Origin: Promerops cafer
Taxonomy: Eukaryota; Chordata; Aves; Passeriformes; Nectariniidae
Reading direction: 5' to 3'
Assembly (NCBI GenBank): GCA_013398275.1
Contig: VZSE01002186.1
Location: 378,429-442,428 of the forward strand
DNA: 64,000 nt
The translations under genes and the position numbers were made by a program. The notes under the pieces are model-generated. The model was not told where the DNA came from, did no database searches, and saw only the letters and a program-made list of their open reading frames with translations. This document shows positions 28,801-43,800 of this stretch, piece by piece. Every line of letters starts with the position of its first letter. Positions within the stretch are counted from its first letter, which is position 1.

Positions 28801-31800
28801 GTTCTTCTGCTGTGCAGTCTTTTCTCATGTTCAAAACACTGCCAGTTTAGTGCATTAAATGAGGTGTGGGTCCTGTATAATAATGTAACAATGAAGCTGA
28901 AGTCTTCATCACAGTGCTTAAACATTTTCTTCATCGTTATTTTTTCATCTAAATGTTTTTCAAGGTACTGTTAAAGCTCTGCTGTTTGGAAGCGGGAAGA
29001 GAAAAAATGCTGCTTTTGTTTATGTGAAATCACATCGATCACCTCTGCTGCCACCATAGAAGGGAGTTTGGATCCAGACAGTCTTGAGCCCTTTGAACCA
29101 GTTAGATTACTTACACTGGCAGACAGCTGTTGTCTGTGTGGTTTTACATAATTGGTTGAGAAAGGTGCTTTGCTGTGGAATACTGCAGCTAGTTTGTACA
29201 CACCAAAGGAATGTTACACCAAGAAGTAATGCAATCAAAATAATTCAGTCTATGTAAGAGTGTGATTATTCTGTAGTAGTTGCAATCCCTTTTTCTGTTT
29301 TTACCTTCCTTATATTTTTCATTTTCTAAATTCTTCTCCATCCCCTGCCCTCAACTTTCCCCCTCCTCTGTTTCTCTTTACACGTTTCAGAGATGCTGCT
29401 TCCTCTGCCTTCCTCTCTCTTATTGCAGCATCAACAGAGGGAGTGCTCTGAGCACATTTCCTGCATGTGGGGCCAGGCTGACCTCCAGCACCAGAGCTGT
29501 GCCTGCATCCACACTTCTGCTTGGCCCCATGGTGACACCTGGAGAGTGCTTACTGCAGCAGGAGCCCTGGAGATTGCAGCTGGTGAACTCCAGCAACCCT
29601 ACAATCCCATCTGAAACAATGAATTTTTGAGGCCTGAACTTAGCAAAAGTTGTACACATCACTCACAGAAGATGCTAGGTGTGCTTGTGGTTGCCTTTCC
29701 AAAATGGTGGAGATATTGGAACCTTTCAGTAAAATAGCTGTAAGATTTTTTAAATAGAAATAGTATTTGTCATTCTAGTCATCCTTGAAGGCAGTTGAAC
29801 AGCTTCAGCTGAATAAGGAAAAGTAGTAAGAAAGGTGATTAGCATGACTTTTTTCACTTGGATTTCTTTTTCAAAATAAGGTTTTAAGCAACTGTAAAGT
29901 GGCTTTCTAGGAAAAAAAAATGGTGTAAAAATCCTTCCCAACTTGTAAAAAGTCTTTATTCTTCTCACAGGGGGTGTTGCTGATTTTAATTCTTTTGTGG
30001 TTGTTGGTAGGTTTGTTTCTCACAAGAAGGCAGAATATTGGAGCTGTTCAGGATCAGATGTCCAATGGTTTGGTGGCATTATACAGCCTGTGAATGGCTT
30101 ATGGTCCAAGTTCCAGTGGAGTTTTCATAAACTGTAATAAAATATTTTCAGTAATCTGTATAAAGTTTCATTTAAAAATAGCTGGTGTGAAGATTTCTTT
30201 TCCTAGAAATCAAGAGATAATGACATTCCTGTCATAAAAGGTTGTCAGAGCTGCCTTCTATATGGATCAAGATAGGGGTTGGAAATCAAGAAATATAAAA
30301 TATGTGAATATGTAAAAGATTATGAAAATAATTTATGATTATGGCATCTCTTCTGCTTGCTCCTTTGCAGCAGCTCTTCCTTCCTCAGACTCTCCATTAG
30401 AGTTGTTTTTTTATATTAACTGTTGCTTTTAGCTCAGAAAATGTGATAAAGAACATAATACTTAAAATAGATGGTTTCTTAAAAGAGCAGAATTCTTGCT
30501 TGTTTTTGTGCTAATCAAAGATTCGTATGTAGAAAATTACAATAGAGCTGCTAGAAAAGGGTTTGTTTTTTCTGCCTGGGTTTAAGGAAGCAATGTAATG
30601 AGCATGTAATAATAACAATGTAATGTAATAAAACACTTTATTGAGAAGCAGTTTTCTTTTGATATGAATGCTGAGTACATAAATATTTCTGTTTAAACTG
30701 CTACTAATGTAATATATACAATTTATCACAACCTATTTCTGATGTTATTAAGATTGCTTATTTTGTATTTTTTATTCACCAGATGTTGGAGGGTGTTTTA
30801 AGAATACTGCTGGTACATCAGAATTTGTGTAGGAGATCAGTGTGGGCCTTGTAGATAATGCATTGACTCCTTCCCTGCTTATAGGGGAAGGGTCACATGT
30901 GTTAGGAGGAGAAAAAGGAGAGCTTGGAAATGTGAAATAAGCAGCTGAAATTTCAGGTCTGATGTGTTAGAGGTCACTTATGTGCTGCAAGCAGGTTAGT
31001 GCTGATGAGATCAAAGGAGTGAAAACAGCCACAGAGATGGTATCTGTTGTTTTGCTCTGATCCTGCTGGTATAGAGCAAGCTTATAAAAAATGATGATGG
31101 ATTTTGTATGGTTCCTATCTGTGTGGTTTTTAAAATCCTGGACCAGGGAGCGAATGTTTTCCCTTGATGCAAAAGCAGGAAGTAGCTGCAGGGCATATCT
31201 ACATTCTGTACACTGAGGAATGATGAAAGAATATATTAGGGGGAGGGGAATGAGAGAGGATGTGACTATCAAGATTCAGTAATTCAGCTAATGTAAAAGT
31301 AATTGCTGACAGTTTGTTTCACACTGAGAGGAAACACAATAAAATCTTCAAGTCCCTATGTGTGAGAGAATATGCAAATCCTGCAGTTCTGTAGTCATGG
31401 ACTGTATTATCAAATGAAGTTGTCTTTTCCTTCCTTTTTATTATTGATAACTGAGAAGCATCAGTAGAAAGCAACTCTTGAGAATGCAGTGCTAAATCCA
31501 CATAAAAGGTGTGTGGTGAGATGACTGTTGCAAGGTCTTGGCTATGCTTTGTTCCTAACATAACTTTGCCTTAGAGAACGGAGCAGCCTGGAGGACAAGC
31601 AGTGGAAGGGGAAAGGATGTCTTTGTTCCCAGTCTTACAGCAGTTTGTATTACAGTGGGAGTGTTGCTGAGAATTTGTGCTTCTGATTTAGTATGAAGAA
31701 TTGTGTAGAGTTGTGGATCAGAAATGATGTCTGTGTTGAAAAAAATTCTCTTTAGCAACAAAGATAATGTATTATAGAAAGCTGAGCATTTATACAAGGA

Positions 31801-34800
31801 AAATATCCCTAACTTCTGATGAATCTGTAGTGTCAGTATAAAGAGGTGTCTTTTGAACTCCACCTTTGAATTTCATTAGAAGTATTGTACAGAAGGAAAA
31901 AGTTCCTCTTTATCTCATTCTCTGTCTTTTCATACTGTGCAGCTAAATCACTTCTGACAATTGAAACCCGCTCACACCAAAACCAGTGTAAGTCTATTCA
32001 TTTATTTGAAGATCAAAGTCAGCATTGGTGCACAGCTCCCCAGGGAACAAATGCTTTTTTGAAAATGTCAATATAGATTCATTGCATGTGTTGCAAGTCA
32101 AGGCCCAATTAGAGTAGATCTAGATCTAGATCTTTAAAGGTCCCTCCCAATCCAAAGCATTCAAAATGATCTATCAATATTTAATTAGCTTTCAGTGGTC
32201 ACACTGCTTATATTTAAAAATTAAGTGGTTTATGTCCCACAGGTAATTTGTAATTAATGAATTTGTGACTTACATTTAAAAAAAACTCAACTCACCTAAA
32301 ACAGGCAAACAAAAAACCACCCCTGCAAAATAGGAATCCTCATAACATGTTGTGTTCTCTACTTGCAATTTCCAGGAACTTGCTTGTTACCTTAAAAAGC
32401 AACATATTGGTGTTTTTTATTGATAATGAGGTCTCAAAACAAGCACACACAAATGTCACTTCAGGGTGTTTTCCTGCTTGTATTGGGTTGGTTTTTTGGG
32501 AAGAAGTTCTTGGAGGTCAGTGCAACTTCTGGTGCTATATGGACTAATGTGTCAGCCTGGCTCTCTTTGTTTGTAGCCCTGTCTTTCCCCATGAGCTGCA
32601 TTTACAAAGGTTTTTGTTAAAGGTAGCAGCAGTGTCAGAGTTTAAGTGTACGCATACAGAACTTTCCATTTTTGAGCCAATTGTAAAGCCATTCTTTGAG
32701 AACTTTCATGTCAGGTTTAACTCTATCTGTGGTTGCTGATTCATCCTCACCACTGTCAAAAAAACATTTTTCATACTCTGGTAACTTGGCAGAGTGGATT
32801 TTCTTTTCCTGATAGGCTTGTGCAGCATTGAAAATTTTCTGTCTTTGTGACAGATATAAAACTGGCAAGCAGCAAGACCTCAGCTTAATTTTTCAGTGGT
32901 TTTCTCATTCCTGCTGTTCTTTCTGTGAGGTCTCACTGAGCTCTTATTGAGCTGTTAGTGCTCCTTGTTTCCCACTGTCAAAGGGCACACCAGAGATTCC
33001 AGGCTGTGCCCAGTAAAAGATGCCTTAATTTAGAGGTTTTGTTATGGCAAGGTTTAAAAAACTTCTTTGCTGTTAAATTTGGACCACTTATAAAAAAGTG
33101 TTTTAGCTTTGGCCTTGGGTTTCCAAATGTAGGGATCAGTGGCTTGCTTTGGAAGAGTGGTGATGCTTATTTATAAACAATATATGAATGTGTTGTTGAT
33201 GAAGGTTGTCTACTGTGGTACTTTTCTTTTTCGTTATTCATTTCTTATGAACATGTCTTTACTATCATCAACATCTTTATGGAAAAATATCCTATCAAAA
33301 CAGTTAATTCTAGACAAGACCACCTTAATTTGCCATGAAATAGCCTGGTATTACAGTTCATTGAAATTGCAGAACTGCCATTTTCATTGAATACAAATAT
33401 CCAACTTTTCTGCTTAAACTATCACATTGAAGAAACCCTCAAAAACCTACACAAGGCAGCCAAAATACCTCAAACAATTCCTACCAAAAAAAAATCCTAA
33501 CCCTAGAGGAACCTGACTTTGTTCCCATCAGACTTTAAATGGCTGGGTGAAAGGAAGGGGTGGAGAAATGAGTGCAGAGAGTGAAAGCCTCCCAGTAAAG
33601 GCTGATCTTGAGAGCCTCGCCTTGAGTGCAGTCCGGCAGTTTGTGAGTGGGAATTCCTGAACACCTGAGAGTGAGCAGCAGTGCTTCCAGGCAGGTCCTG
33701 CTAGCAGGGAAGACAAAATCACAACATGTGAAGGCAGGCCTGGTAGTAAGAAATGCTTGTAACTTCACTTGTTAATAAAATGAAAAATTAAATTAGTTCC
33801 AGGAGGGTAAAAACGTGTCTACAAATTTATAAATCCTCATGACAGTAAAGATTTTTTTGATGGCATGTACCAGACCTTGTTATTTGATTTTAATTTTTGT
33901 TCAGAGAAACGTCAGGGTGCCAACAGTTGTGGAGAACACCCGCTTGCTAGCTTACAAGCTTTTTTTTTTAATATATCTGTATTTTTAGATTGCATGTGGG
34001 AAAGAAAAGGTTAATCACTATGCAATCTTGAAATCTATATTTGGTTCAGACTTAAATATTGATATTGAAGTCAAACAGTTAAACCTCTTCAACTAGTAGA
34101 TTTGAAGTTTGATACACTTCTGTACTTTTGTTGCAAGCTTTTAATGAAAATGGTAACATTTAAGTTTCATCTCGTTTTAAGGTTCTAAGCCATTTGCTGA
34201 ACTAAGCTGATCATGTAACTAGTTCAGTTGTTAATCTCAGTCTGATACTAGATTACCTTTAATCTTCATTCATTGTTAATTGATGTATCTTTAATGTTGG
34301 AAATGTGTTCTTTGTAGCTATTTTTGTTAGTTACTTGAACAACGAAGTTAATTTTCCACCTGACAAAAACCTAAGGATTTTGTTGGCTTTTTACTACTTA
34401 GCTTATAGGTTTGACCAGCTCCTCAATTGCTCCTTTCTTTGTAGCAGTCTTTAAGTCTGATAGATCATAGCGGGTCAAGTTTATCTATCTGTATAGAACT
34501 GCTCCAACATCATGGAGGTAACATGGTTAATCAAGGGATTTATGTGTATAGTTAACCCAGGCTAGTTAACTGCTATTTTATTGGTGGGAGGTTTGCTTAA
34601 TAAGCAAAATCCTTCTCTGACTTCTTCCTTGCTTGACTAAATGTGTGGGGAAAAGAGATTTATCCTTGAATAGCCAACTAATTTGTACAAGTAAGATCAG
34701 CTCTTTCTGTTGCAAGAAACAACCTTTCAACTGGGAGAGAAATCTTCCTGCTGCTGTTGCTGTCATCTTTGGTTACGATTGTTTTTCATGTTCATCTTCC

Positions 34801-37800
34801 TGGACAGCTGCCATTTCCTCCTCCATCCAGTAATCTCTTTTAAAATGGGAAAGATCTTTATTTTCTTTGAAACTTAATACAAAAGTCCCTTGTATCTGCT
34901 GATCATTTCATTCATCAAATACCTTTATTTAACTTCATTTGAAAATACTAGAATTACACTTGTCAGTTTTACTGTGACCACTGAGGTCACTTTGAATGGT
35001 CTTTTTTCTGTCAGCTCATACCGCCCTTCAGAATTGCTCACTTTGATTTGCATTAACTATGCTACTTATTTTAAAGGCTACAAATTCTGTGTATGAAGCA
35101 CCTATAAATAGTGCTTTTGATTAGCTGACAGATCAATTATCTGACTGTGGTTTGTGGAAGATTAAGATAAGATACTGTCTAGTTCATGATGAACTATCTT
35201 CTGACAATTCAAAATTGTCTGTACTGGTTCTGGAGTCATGAGACATCTATGAATATGTATTCCTCTGCAGTGTATTTGATAGTTTGTTCAGAGTTGTGGA
35301 GAAAACATTCTTGTTTGTTCCTGTGTGTTTCTCATTCCTTCACCTCATTCTGTCAGAAAGCAGTTGCTCCTCTTCTCATCACTTACAGAACTATGTGTAT
35401 GCTTCTTTCCCTTTGTAAGTTGTGTTATTTTGTTGCTTTGGGTTCATGTGTTGTGGTGGTTTTTGATTGCTGAGGTGGGTTTTTTTTTCTTTTTAACATA
35501 AATCTACATTACAGATTCTCAACTCTTTCTTGGGAAAGATGATCTTCAGCCTTTTTTTTTGTCTGTTCACATGCCTGATGCTCTGTCATCCTGTCTTTTT
35601 ATATGCACTGCCTTCAAATTCATCTTGCCTTCTCTTTGACCTGTCTCTCAAATGTACTGCTTCCTTTTTTTAGAAAGCTTTCTTATGTATTTCACTTAAA
35701 GAGTATCAAAATTCCCTAAATTAAGATGCAAAGATATACAGAACTCCGAAGGCAATCTGATGTAGAATACATCACAATTGTAGATGATCCTTTATGCGTT
35801 TTATTTGAAATTAGGGACAGAAGAAACCTTTGGCTGGATTCCCATAAATATGTTGCCAGGAAGGAAAGGGGTTGACTGTCTTTTAGAGACTATTTCTATA
35901 ATCTGCAAAGTTTTTTCATAGTTGAAATTGGTACCCTGGAATAATGCTGAGGTGTGTGTTGCAAACTGTGTTTTGCCAGCCATGTTTTTGATATTTTCTG
36001 ATGGAAGAGTGGTCCCTCTGGTATGTGGAGTAAAACAGGTTGTAGAAGTTGGCCAAATACTGAAGTTCCAATGTTTTTTTTTTAAATTTGGAGAACTCAA
36101 AAGCAGGATGTTGCTATTTTAAGTAGAATTTCAGTTCCTGTCTGTTCAAGTCTGTCAGTGTCTCTCTTGAACCAAAACCAAGGAGCTGATGTAAATGCAG
36201 CCTTGTAGGCAGAGAAATTGAATGTAAGAAACACTCTTTGCCTCTCCAGACCCCCTGAAATCTACAATTATTTTTGACTTCTGATTTTCTTAACTCTAAG
36301 AGCTTGTACCACTCAAAACCAGGGAAGGTCATGAGAAGACTCTTTAAGGGGATGGAGTCCAGGAATCTTTTTCTTAGATGGAAAAGTAGAGCTTTCTCCT
36401 TAGCCTTGGAAGAAGTGCTCAAGGTAGAAAACATTCAGTGCCCACCTTATTTCTGTCCTCTGTAGTTCTCTTGGTTGCATGGTTTAATGTGCCTGTTGCC
36501 TCCTGGATGCTGTAGAAAGATTCTGTGCCAGCACCTGAGGAAGTTCTACTTGTCTTGAGGAAAATCTCTCTTGTTGTTACTTCCTTGCCCACATGCTTTG
36601 TTCTGTTCCAGACAGTACCAGTGTTGGTTACTGGGGGTGGATGAGGGGAGGAGGTTGTCAGAAGAATAACTGCTTATAAAACAATAGTGTTTGTTGCCTC
36701 TGTTTGTTTCCTTGGGTTCCACGAAGCTCCATCCTGCTGCTTTCTCCCCCTTTTCCACCCATCCTCAGTGCAGCAATGGGTTCTTCTGTCTAAATGCTGA
36801 CTGTTGTTTGTGCTTTCCCTCTGTGCACAGCTCGGCTGAGCATTCCCATTCAACCAGCACAGAGTGGCTCAGATTCCCTTTTGGAACAATGCTAGCATCA
36901 GGTCACAAGCTGTTCTGGCTCACAATGAAAGTCAGGGATAAGCTTTCAGATGTACTTCTTTGGCTTGCATCAGGTTTTGCTTTCAGGATTGTTCTTCTAA
37001 GGAGGAGCTCTGTGTAGTGTCTCCCTTTTGGAGGTTTGTTCTCATTATAAGAGTTAAAGAGGATCCCTTGGAAGGAAGAGAGTGTTTTTTCAGGTGGAGG
37101 AGATTTCCTGAGACCTTTAACCTTCTACCAGAGATACCTGTTCAAAGAGCTGTGTCTTCTACTTGCATCATAATCTCTGCTTTCTGAAAGGCTTTGCCTT
37201 GTTCAAAATCAAGAGAATTTCTCAAAGACAAAATAAAACTAAAAAATGTTAATGCAAGTGCCTCATTGCCCAGGCCTACGATTGACACATGGGATTTCGA
37301 AAAGCACCATTAAAACAAAACAGAGAAGCTAATGACTCTGATGTGGATTTTTGTTCATAAAAGAAAAAAAAGTGTTAGTTTGTGAATTCTATTTATTGTG
37401 ACATCCAAAAAACATTACCTGCAGAAACTGATTTGAGCTGAGAAAACAGAGGCATTAAAGATACCATCAAAAACGTATTACACCAGAATTATATCCTGAA
37501 ATCTAAAATTGAAATTTGAAAGTTTTTTTATGCACAGAAGCTGATATGTTATCTGATATAGTAGTGAAGTTTATTTGCCCAAAGATTGTCTGGAACTTGT
37601 GAATTCATATATGCAGTAATTTCTAAAATGGCATTTTTTTTCAGTCCTACTGTTCTTACCATGGTTTAAAGGAGAATATAAGAAGCTGATGCTAGAAGAG
37701 AAGATGCTAATGGTCATGAGCAGCAGTTTTATGAAATTTCTTTATTAATAAGAAAATAATATATTGATAGCTGTTAAAGGTGTTCTTTTAATCACATGTC

Positions 37801-40800
37801 CTTTCTCCAAATATTCCCACCCTATCTTCCATTGGTGCTCACATAGTTGAGGAAGTTTGGTGTTTTTAACACCTGAGGTGGTTGTTGGCTTTTCTTTCAG
37901 TGTGGGGTAGAGGTTTAGTGGAGATGGCTTGATGCTGGTATGTAAACGTTGTGTTGGGCCACAGTGATGAAATGCAAATTACCCATCATCTGAGCCCTTG
38001 TACTTAGGGCTGTGAGCCCCAGTACACACACACAGAAGTTAAAGTTCCTGCAATGCCAAATAGTCTGTTGCATGTGAAAGCACAATAGTTGTGTCCTTTA
38101 ATTTCGCTTATAAATTATGAAACTGCTGAGAAGTTCCATACTGGGCCTGACCTTCCTCTGAATGTGAAATTTTGTAGCTTGAAATGCTTGGATTTATGTA
38201 AGAGGTTAGAAGGAAAAACCTGATTATTTCTTTTCTCCATCCAGCCCAGCTTCTTGCTGTTGTACAGCACACATTTCTGTGACAGTTTATAATGCATCAG
38301 TTAAAACACAACACTGGTTTGTAGTCCTAGCATTTGATAGGTGGAATCAGAAAAGTTGCTGCTGGGGTAAATATTTTGCAACTGCTGTCTTAAAAATGAC
38401 AGAATTCCATTAAACTGAGGGAAAACAACATAACTTTGAAATTGTTATAAGACACCGTGTTTGTCTACAGCTGCCATCGCACAGCAATAGGCTGTAGCAT
38501 AGTCTGAGGATTTTGGCTATATCAGGCTACTGCTGCCAGCAATCTCTTCTTGCAGAAATTTCCACTTCCAAAAGCAATACTACCTCAACAGGATGTATCT
38601 GTGTACCACTTTTCAGTCTGCTTACTTAATGTAACACCATTTTTATGAGCACTTCAAGCAAATGTGGCTAAGATGCAGAGGAGTATGTTGTATTCTCCCC
38701 ATCCTCCTCCTGTGCAAAAGGGTTGCTACTTTTGGCAAAGACGTGTGGTGATAGTAACAGCTTAGGCATCTAGTGAAATCCTCCAAGCTCCTCTGAGATC
38801 ATTTTCATAATTACATTCATGCTTCTCCTCTGATTTTAATGAGACAAGGTGAATGTTGCTGGTTTAGAAGCTCAGAGTTTTAACAAATGCTATGCATTAC
38901 ACAATATGAAGACTGTGAACCACTTGTTGACCACAACCTCTGCTCGTCTTCCTGAGGGTTAAATGATACTACATCATCTCTGAAAAGGTGGTTGTTCCTT
39001 GTCTTTTCAATTTTTTTATTCATTTGTCTTTCCACCTCAGTACCATCCATCGGCATCTGTAAGTGTTATAAAGGCAACTTTGGGACAAAAATACTGGGCT
39101 AGTACTTCTGAGTCATTTAGCACAGCACTTATTTTCATGGCATCAGCTTTTCTATCCTGTTTACTTTTTATGGTGATACATTCGTTTTGTAGCACTTCTC
39201 ATGAATTTAGCCAAGTGGTAATTTTATAAATAGTTCTGGGTGTATTTAGCTGTAATCTGTCTCTTTGTTGTTCTGAAGAAGTATCCTTCCTATATCCTCT
39301 CAGTTGTCTGAGAATGAGATTTAGAAACTGCAAGAGTAGAGAAGCATTACTAACAAGTTTGTATGTATATATAGTTTGTCGAATGGGACTTGTCTTTTTT
39401 AACCTTAAGTTACAGTACTCTTCTCCTTCTCTGTTTTTCTCAGCAATGGGTATGATAATTTACACTCTTCAGAACTTCGAATTGTTTTTATGAATATTGG
39501 AGGAGGCAGGAGCTCATGTTAAGATGATGATGTTAAATGTTTTCCTCTGAATCTAGTGTCTTCCATTTCTTCTGGATGGATCCTTGTGTGCATTAGTTTC
39601 TGAGGGGAAGTGCAATTCCAAAGGTGAACAGTTCTTAAGACAATTTTGCCTCTGAGAAGCACTGTATTTCTTTAGTTACAGGTTAACACAAAGCACCTTG
39701 TCTGCAAACTTGACAATGTGAATTTAAAGTAGGTTTGTTTGTGCATGCTGTACACTGAGAGCATCTGCAGTAGTTGAGAGGCACTCTGGTTGGTAGAACC
39801 AATGGATTACAGTAAAATTAGTCTCTTTCAGTAGCAACAATGTGATTTGAGTGGTTTGTTGTCCAAGGCAGAAGGACCATTTTGCCCGCAGGAAAAGATC
39901 AATTAATTCATGGAATAGAAGTGCTTCCTCTGACTGACAGCCATATGAATGCCAAAGATTATCTATGCAATCTCAGTCTTGATAAACAGTTCAGGAGACT
40001 CATCCCAATAAAATCTAACATGTATTGTTGCATCCAAAGTAGTATTAAGAGGGAATATAGATGTAACTGCTGCCACCTAGAACTACCACAGTGATCTTTC
40101 CTTGCTTACTCCATAGTTACACGTGCATGAACGTTTCTGGTGTTCAGATATGCTTTGGCATATTGCATAAAAGGTTTGTATCAGAGACATTCCCTTCAAT
40201 AAATTCACTTAGAGGCAACTACTATGATATGCTTAAGAAAAAATTAAATCCATAATGTTTCTTAGAAATACTTACCTGAAGTTGTTTACTACAGACTTGC
40301 TATGAGTGTGTATTTTATGTGGAAACGCCCCATGTAAATACAAAAATACAAACACAGTGACTTACTGTTGTTCTTTACTGTAAATGTAAACTGACTGTAA
40401 ATGTGAGATTTTTTTAATGGATTGTGGTCATACCAAGTGCCTTAGCTGGAATATAAAGTATTTCTTGTCCTACTGGGTGATTTCCACTCGAATAATTGTG
40501 TGTTTGTGTGTTTTAAAAACTGGAACCAAGCATATCTCTTTCAAAAACAGAAAACTAGCTCTTTTCTTGGAGGACAGCTCAGGTGTTCTGTCAGCTGGAG
40601 TGGCTTCAGCTCTGCTGCTGCCCAGAGAAGAGTCACATCAAGACAGCCCCAGGCCAAGTTTTCTCTGTCCTCCAGGTTAGGATTTGGTTGGGGTCCTCTG
40701 CACAGCTCCTGTGTTTCTGTTCCTCTGTGTGCACGTGTGAATTCACACCATGGGGCTTCTCCTCAAATGCTTCCCACCTGTCCGAAGCGCCCTGAGGCTG

Positions 40801-43800
40801 CCTGTGGTGTCCCCAGGGTGCAGACTGGCTGAGGGTTTGTGGCCTGTGGGAGGGCACTGGCACTGTAACAAGAAAAGGGCCCTGGGCAATATGATTTAGG
40901 TGCCCCCTTCTGTTGCTGCTCTGCCCTTTGAGGGAGTGATGCAGTGAAGGTGCTATCCTAGGACTATGGCCTTTAGCTTTGTTTGCAAAGGGGAAATAGG
41001 AAAATATAATGGAAACTGAGGGCTGTTGCCTAAGTGGAGGAATTGCTGTTTATCATGTAGCATGGATTTAACATCTTGAAGATTAAATAATACTGCTTTT
41101 CCTTCTGATCCTGTTTTTTTCCTTCCCCTATGATTTTCTTTTTCATGAAGTGAAATCCTTGCAAATACTTTTAGCAGGGACTATAGTCCCTGATAGTGTT
41201 GAAAAAAAAAAAGTTAAAAATTGAGCAAAATTTGGAATTAATTTTTCAAGGAAATTATGGATCCTGATTGTAATCAAGTAGATACAAAATCTTGAAGGTA
41301 TTTTTTTGTGCCACAGACACGCTACAAAACTAACAGCTCAAGCTTTCTTAAAAATCCCAGTAGTAATTTACATTTAAACTGTCAAGTTAGTGGTACATTG
41401 TTATTTAATCAAATTTTTTTATGAGGCATTTCCATTTTGGTAGAATGATGACTCCAAGGCCTGTTTAGTGACCCATTCCTTCATCTCATATTATAAAGTG
41501 TAATGACACTGGAAGAGTTGAGACTTCATAAACTACAGATTATTTTGTTCTCTGGTAGAAGAGCCACATCAGACTTTATATCAATCTGTCTTCCTTTACT
41601 TCTCTCAATCCTGTTTGTAGCACAGCATCCCTCTTAGTCTTAGATAGAATAGAACACTTGAGGAAGACCTTGTCTGTGAAGTAGAGGCAGGTGGAATTCA
41701 ATGGTCAGATTTTTAACCTGTTATAAGATATTATCATTACGCAAAAGTGTGATGCATTCTCCTCTGAGGAAATATAATTTGAGCTTTAACTGAAAGCTTG
41801 AATGCAGAATATTTGCAGGTAGTCTGTCTGGTTTCTGTTCTGGTTTTTTTGGGTAAGCCAATGCAATAAACGTGTTTATCCTTCACATGAAGCTGAGTGA
41901 CTTAGAAGAGCGAAAACATAAAACTTACAGCTCTTAACTCCTTGACTGCCATGTCTAACTGTATTTACTTACTTTAATGTCTACATTTGGGTGTGAAACC
42001 AGACTGCTGCAGAAGGTGGTGTTGCCATATGGATGCTGTTACTTGGATGGAATAGTGCCAAAGAGGTTAATAACATTTCCATTGTGCCTACACACTTCAG
42101 ATGTCTTACAAAAAGCTGATTTAATAACATAATTTTTGTTGCACAGTAGCAAATCTCTGTTTCTTTTCTTTATTATTTCTTGCTTGGAAAGGCACTGTAC
42201 AATAACTGAAAATAGAATAAACACAAGACATTTCTGTCTTCAAGTATTGGCAGCATTATTAAAGAAATTTGGACTAGGTCGGTTTAAGAGATTAGATTTT
42301 ACTTGTAATTTAAAATGTGGCAAGGAAACAAACTAAACAGTAAGAAAAATATTTGTAATTCAATATCAACAAAATAATTTCACCTGTTTGTGGAAGACTA
42401 ATTTGGGGAATGAATGGTAGGACTAGTTAAACTTTTAATCAACAGTTTATTTTCTAGATGTGCTTTTTAAAAATACAGCTGTCAGGTCACATTTCAATGC
42501 CTGGTTCATATCATTAGCAATTCAAATTGTGTATTTTAAATCCAAACCACTAAGCATTAAATTAAAAAAATCTTTGTCCCTGACATTGCAGTAATGAGTT
42601 GTACTGTGCCAGTCTCCAGCAGGGCTCTTAATAACTAGCTTTGATTCTATTTCATGAGTTTTTATGTTACAATTTAGATTGATGGTAATATAAGACTAGG
42701 AATAGCTGATTTTTTTGGCATGAGAATAAATGTTCTCCTTGTAGATCAAAATAACTTGAATAGCTTTTGATATTGGATTTCATTCCTAATGTACAACAAA
42801 ATGCCTTTTTCTAACAGAAAGAGTAGCTAGAGTTTGCCGGCTGGGGCAGGTTTGACTTTCAGGCATCATGAGGTACAATATTTTGAAGAAAATTTCTCTA
42901 AAAAGAGAAACCAGATCTGCCTGTCCCAATTTTGCCATTTTATTTTTCTCTTGGCTTAAAACGGATTTGAGTTTTGGCTGTTAATGTAACAATCTGTTTA
43001 CCTTGGCAGAGCTGGGCCTAAGACCAACCTTTGTTGGTTAACAAATACAATTAATTTGAGCTCACTGTCCATGGAGTGTTTTCTCACATCATGAATCATT
43101 GTGCAAACTGGGACACAATTTTAGTCCAGTTCCTGAGGAGAAATCTAGCACAGCACTTCAGGAATCAGGTATGTTGTACTCACAGATGTGAAGGACAAGT
43201 CTGATCTGCTGTTTTGTAACAAACCTGGATCAGTGTTGTCTCTAATATCAATCCAGCTTCCATGAAGACTAAGTTTCACCTCAAAAGAAACAAAAAAGAT
43301 TAAATTTGACTGGCAGAATGAATTTTTCAAAGCACAGTTTGAGGAGGTGCTGTGATTTAGCATGCTTTAGAAAATGAGTTTGATTTAAAAACTGCAACTG
43401 CAAGAACCTATAAGTTTTAGAACAATTTTGGCCGTCATACACTCTTCCAAGTCTAGTACTGTGATAAATGAGAATTTTGAGTGATCTCAGAAGTACCTTC
43501 CCATCAGTTTGTCACAATTCTGCACATTTGTTAGGTGTACTCTTATTTCTCTTTCCAAACTGTGCTTTTGGTTTCCTTTGAAGAGTTTATAAACCTCTTG
43601 ATTGAGTGGCCATATTTTGGTGACTCATATGTCTCTGACAGCTTACACGCACTTAGGTTACAGTAATCAAATTCTCTGAGAGGAGGCAGCTTTTAAAAAT
43701 ATTTGTGTTTTTTAATAAGTGGAAACTTTTATAGACAGAGAAAAGCCTGAACAGTAAAGGGTTGGGGTTTTCTGTTTGTTTAAACAAACCTTCAGTAAAA

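Noticed and set aside
29400..29620. GC-richer patch with 73-116-codon open frames
   Set aside because: No splice-consistent exon structure, no recognisable protein and no repeat identity. It was left as intron.
40560..40870. Moderately GC-rich patch with overlapping open frames in three frames
   Set aside because: Frames are mutually inconsistent and resemble no known domain. It is probably unique intron or an old unrecognised repeat.
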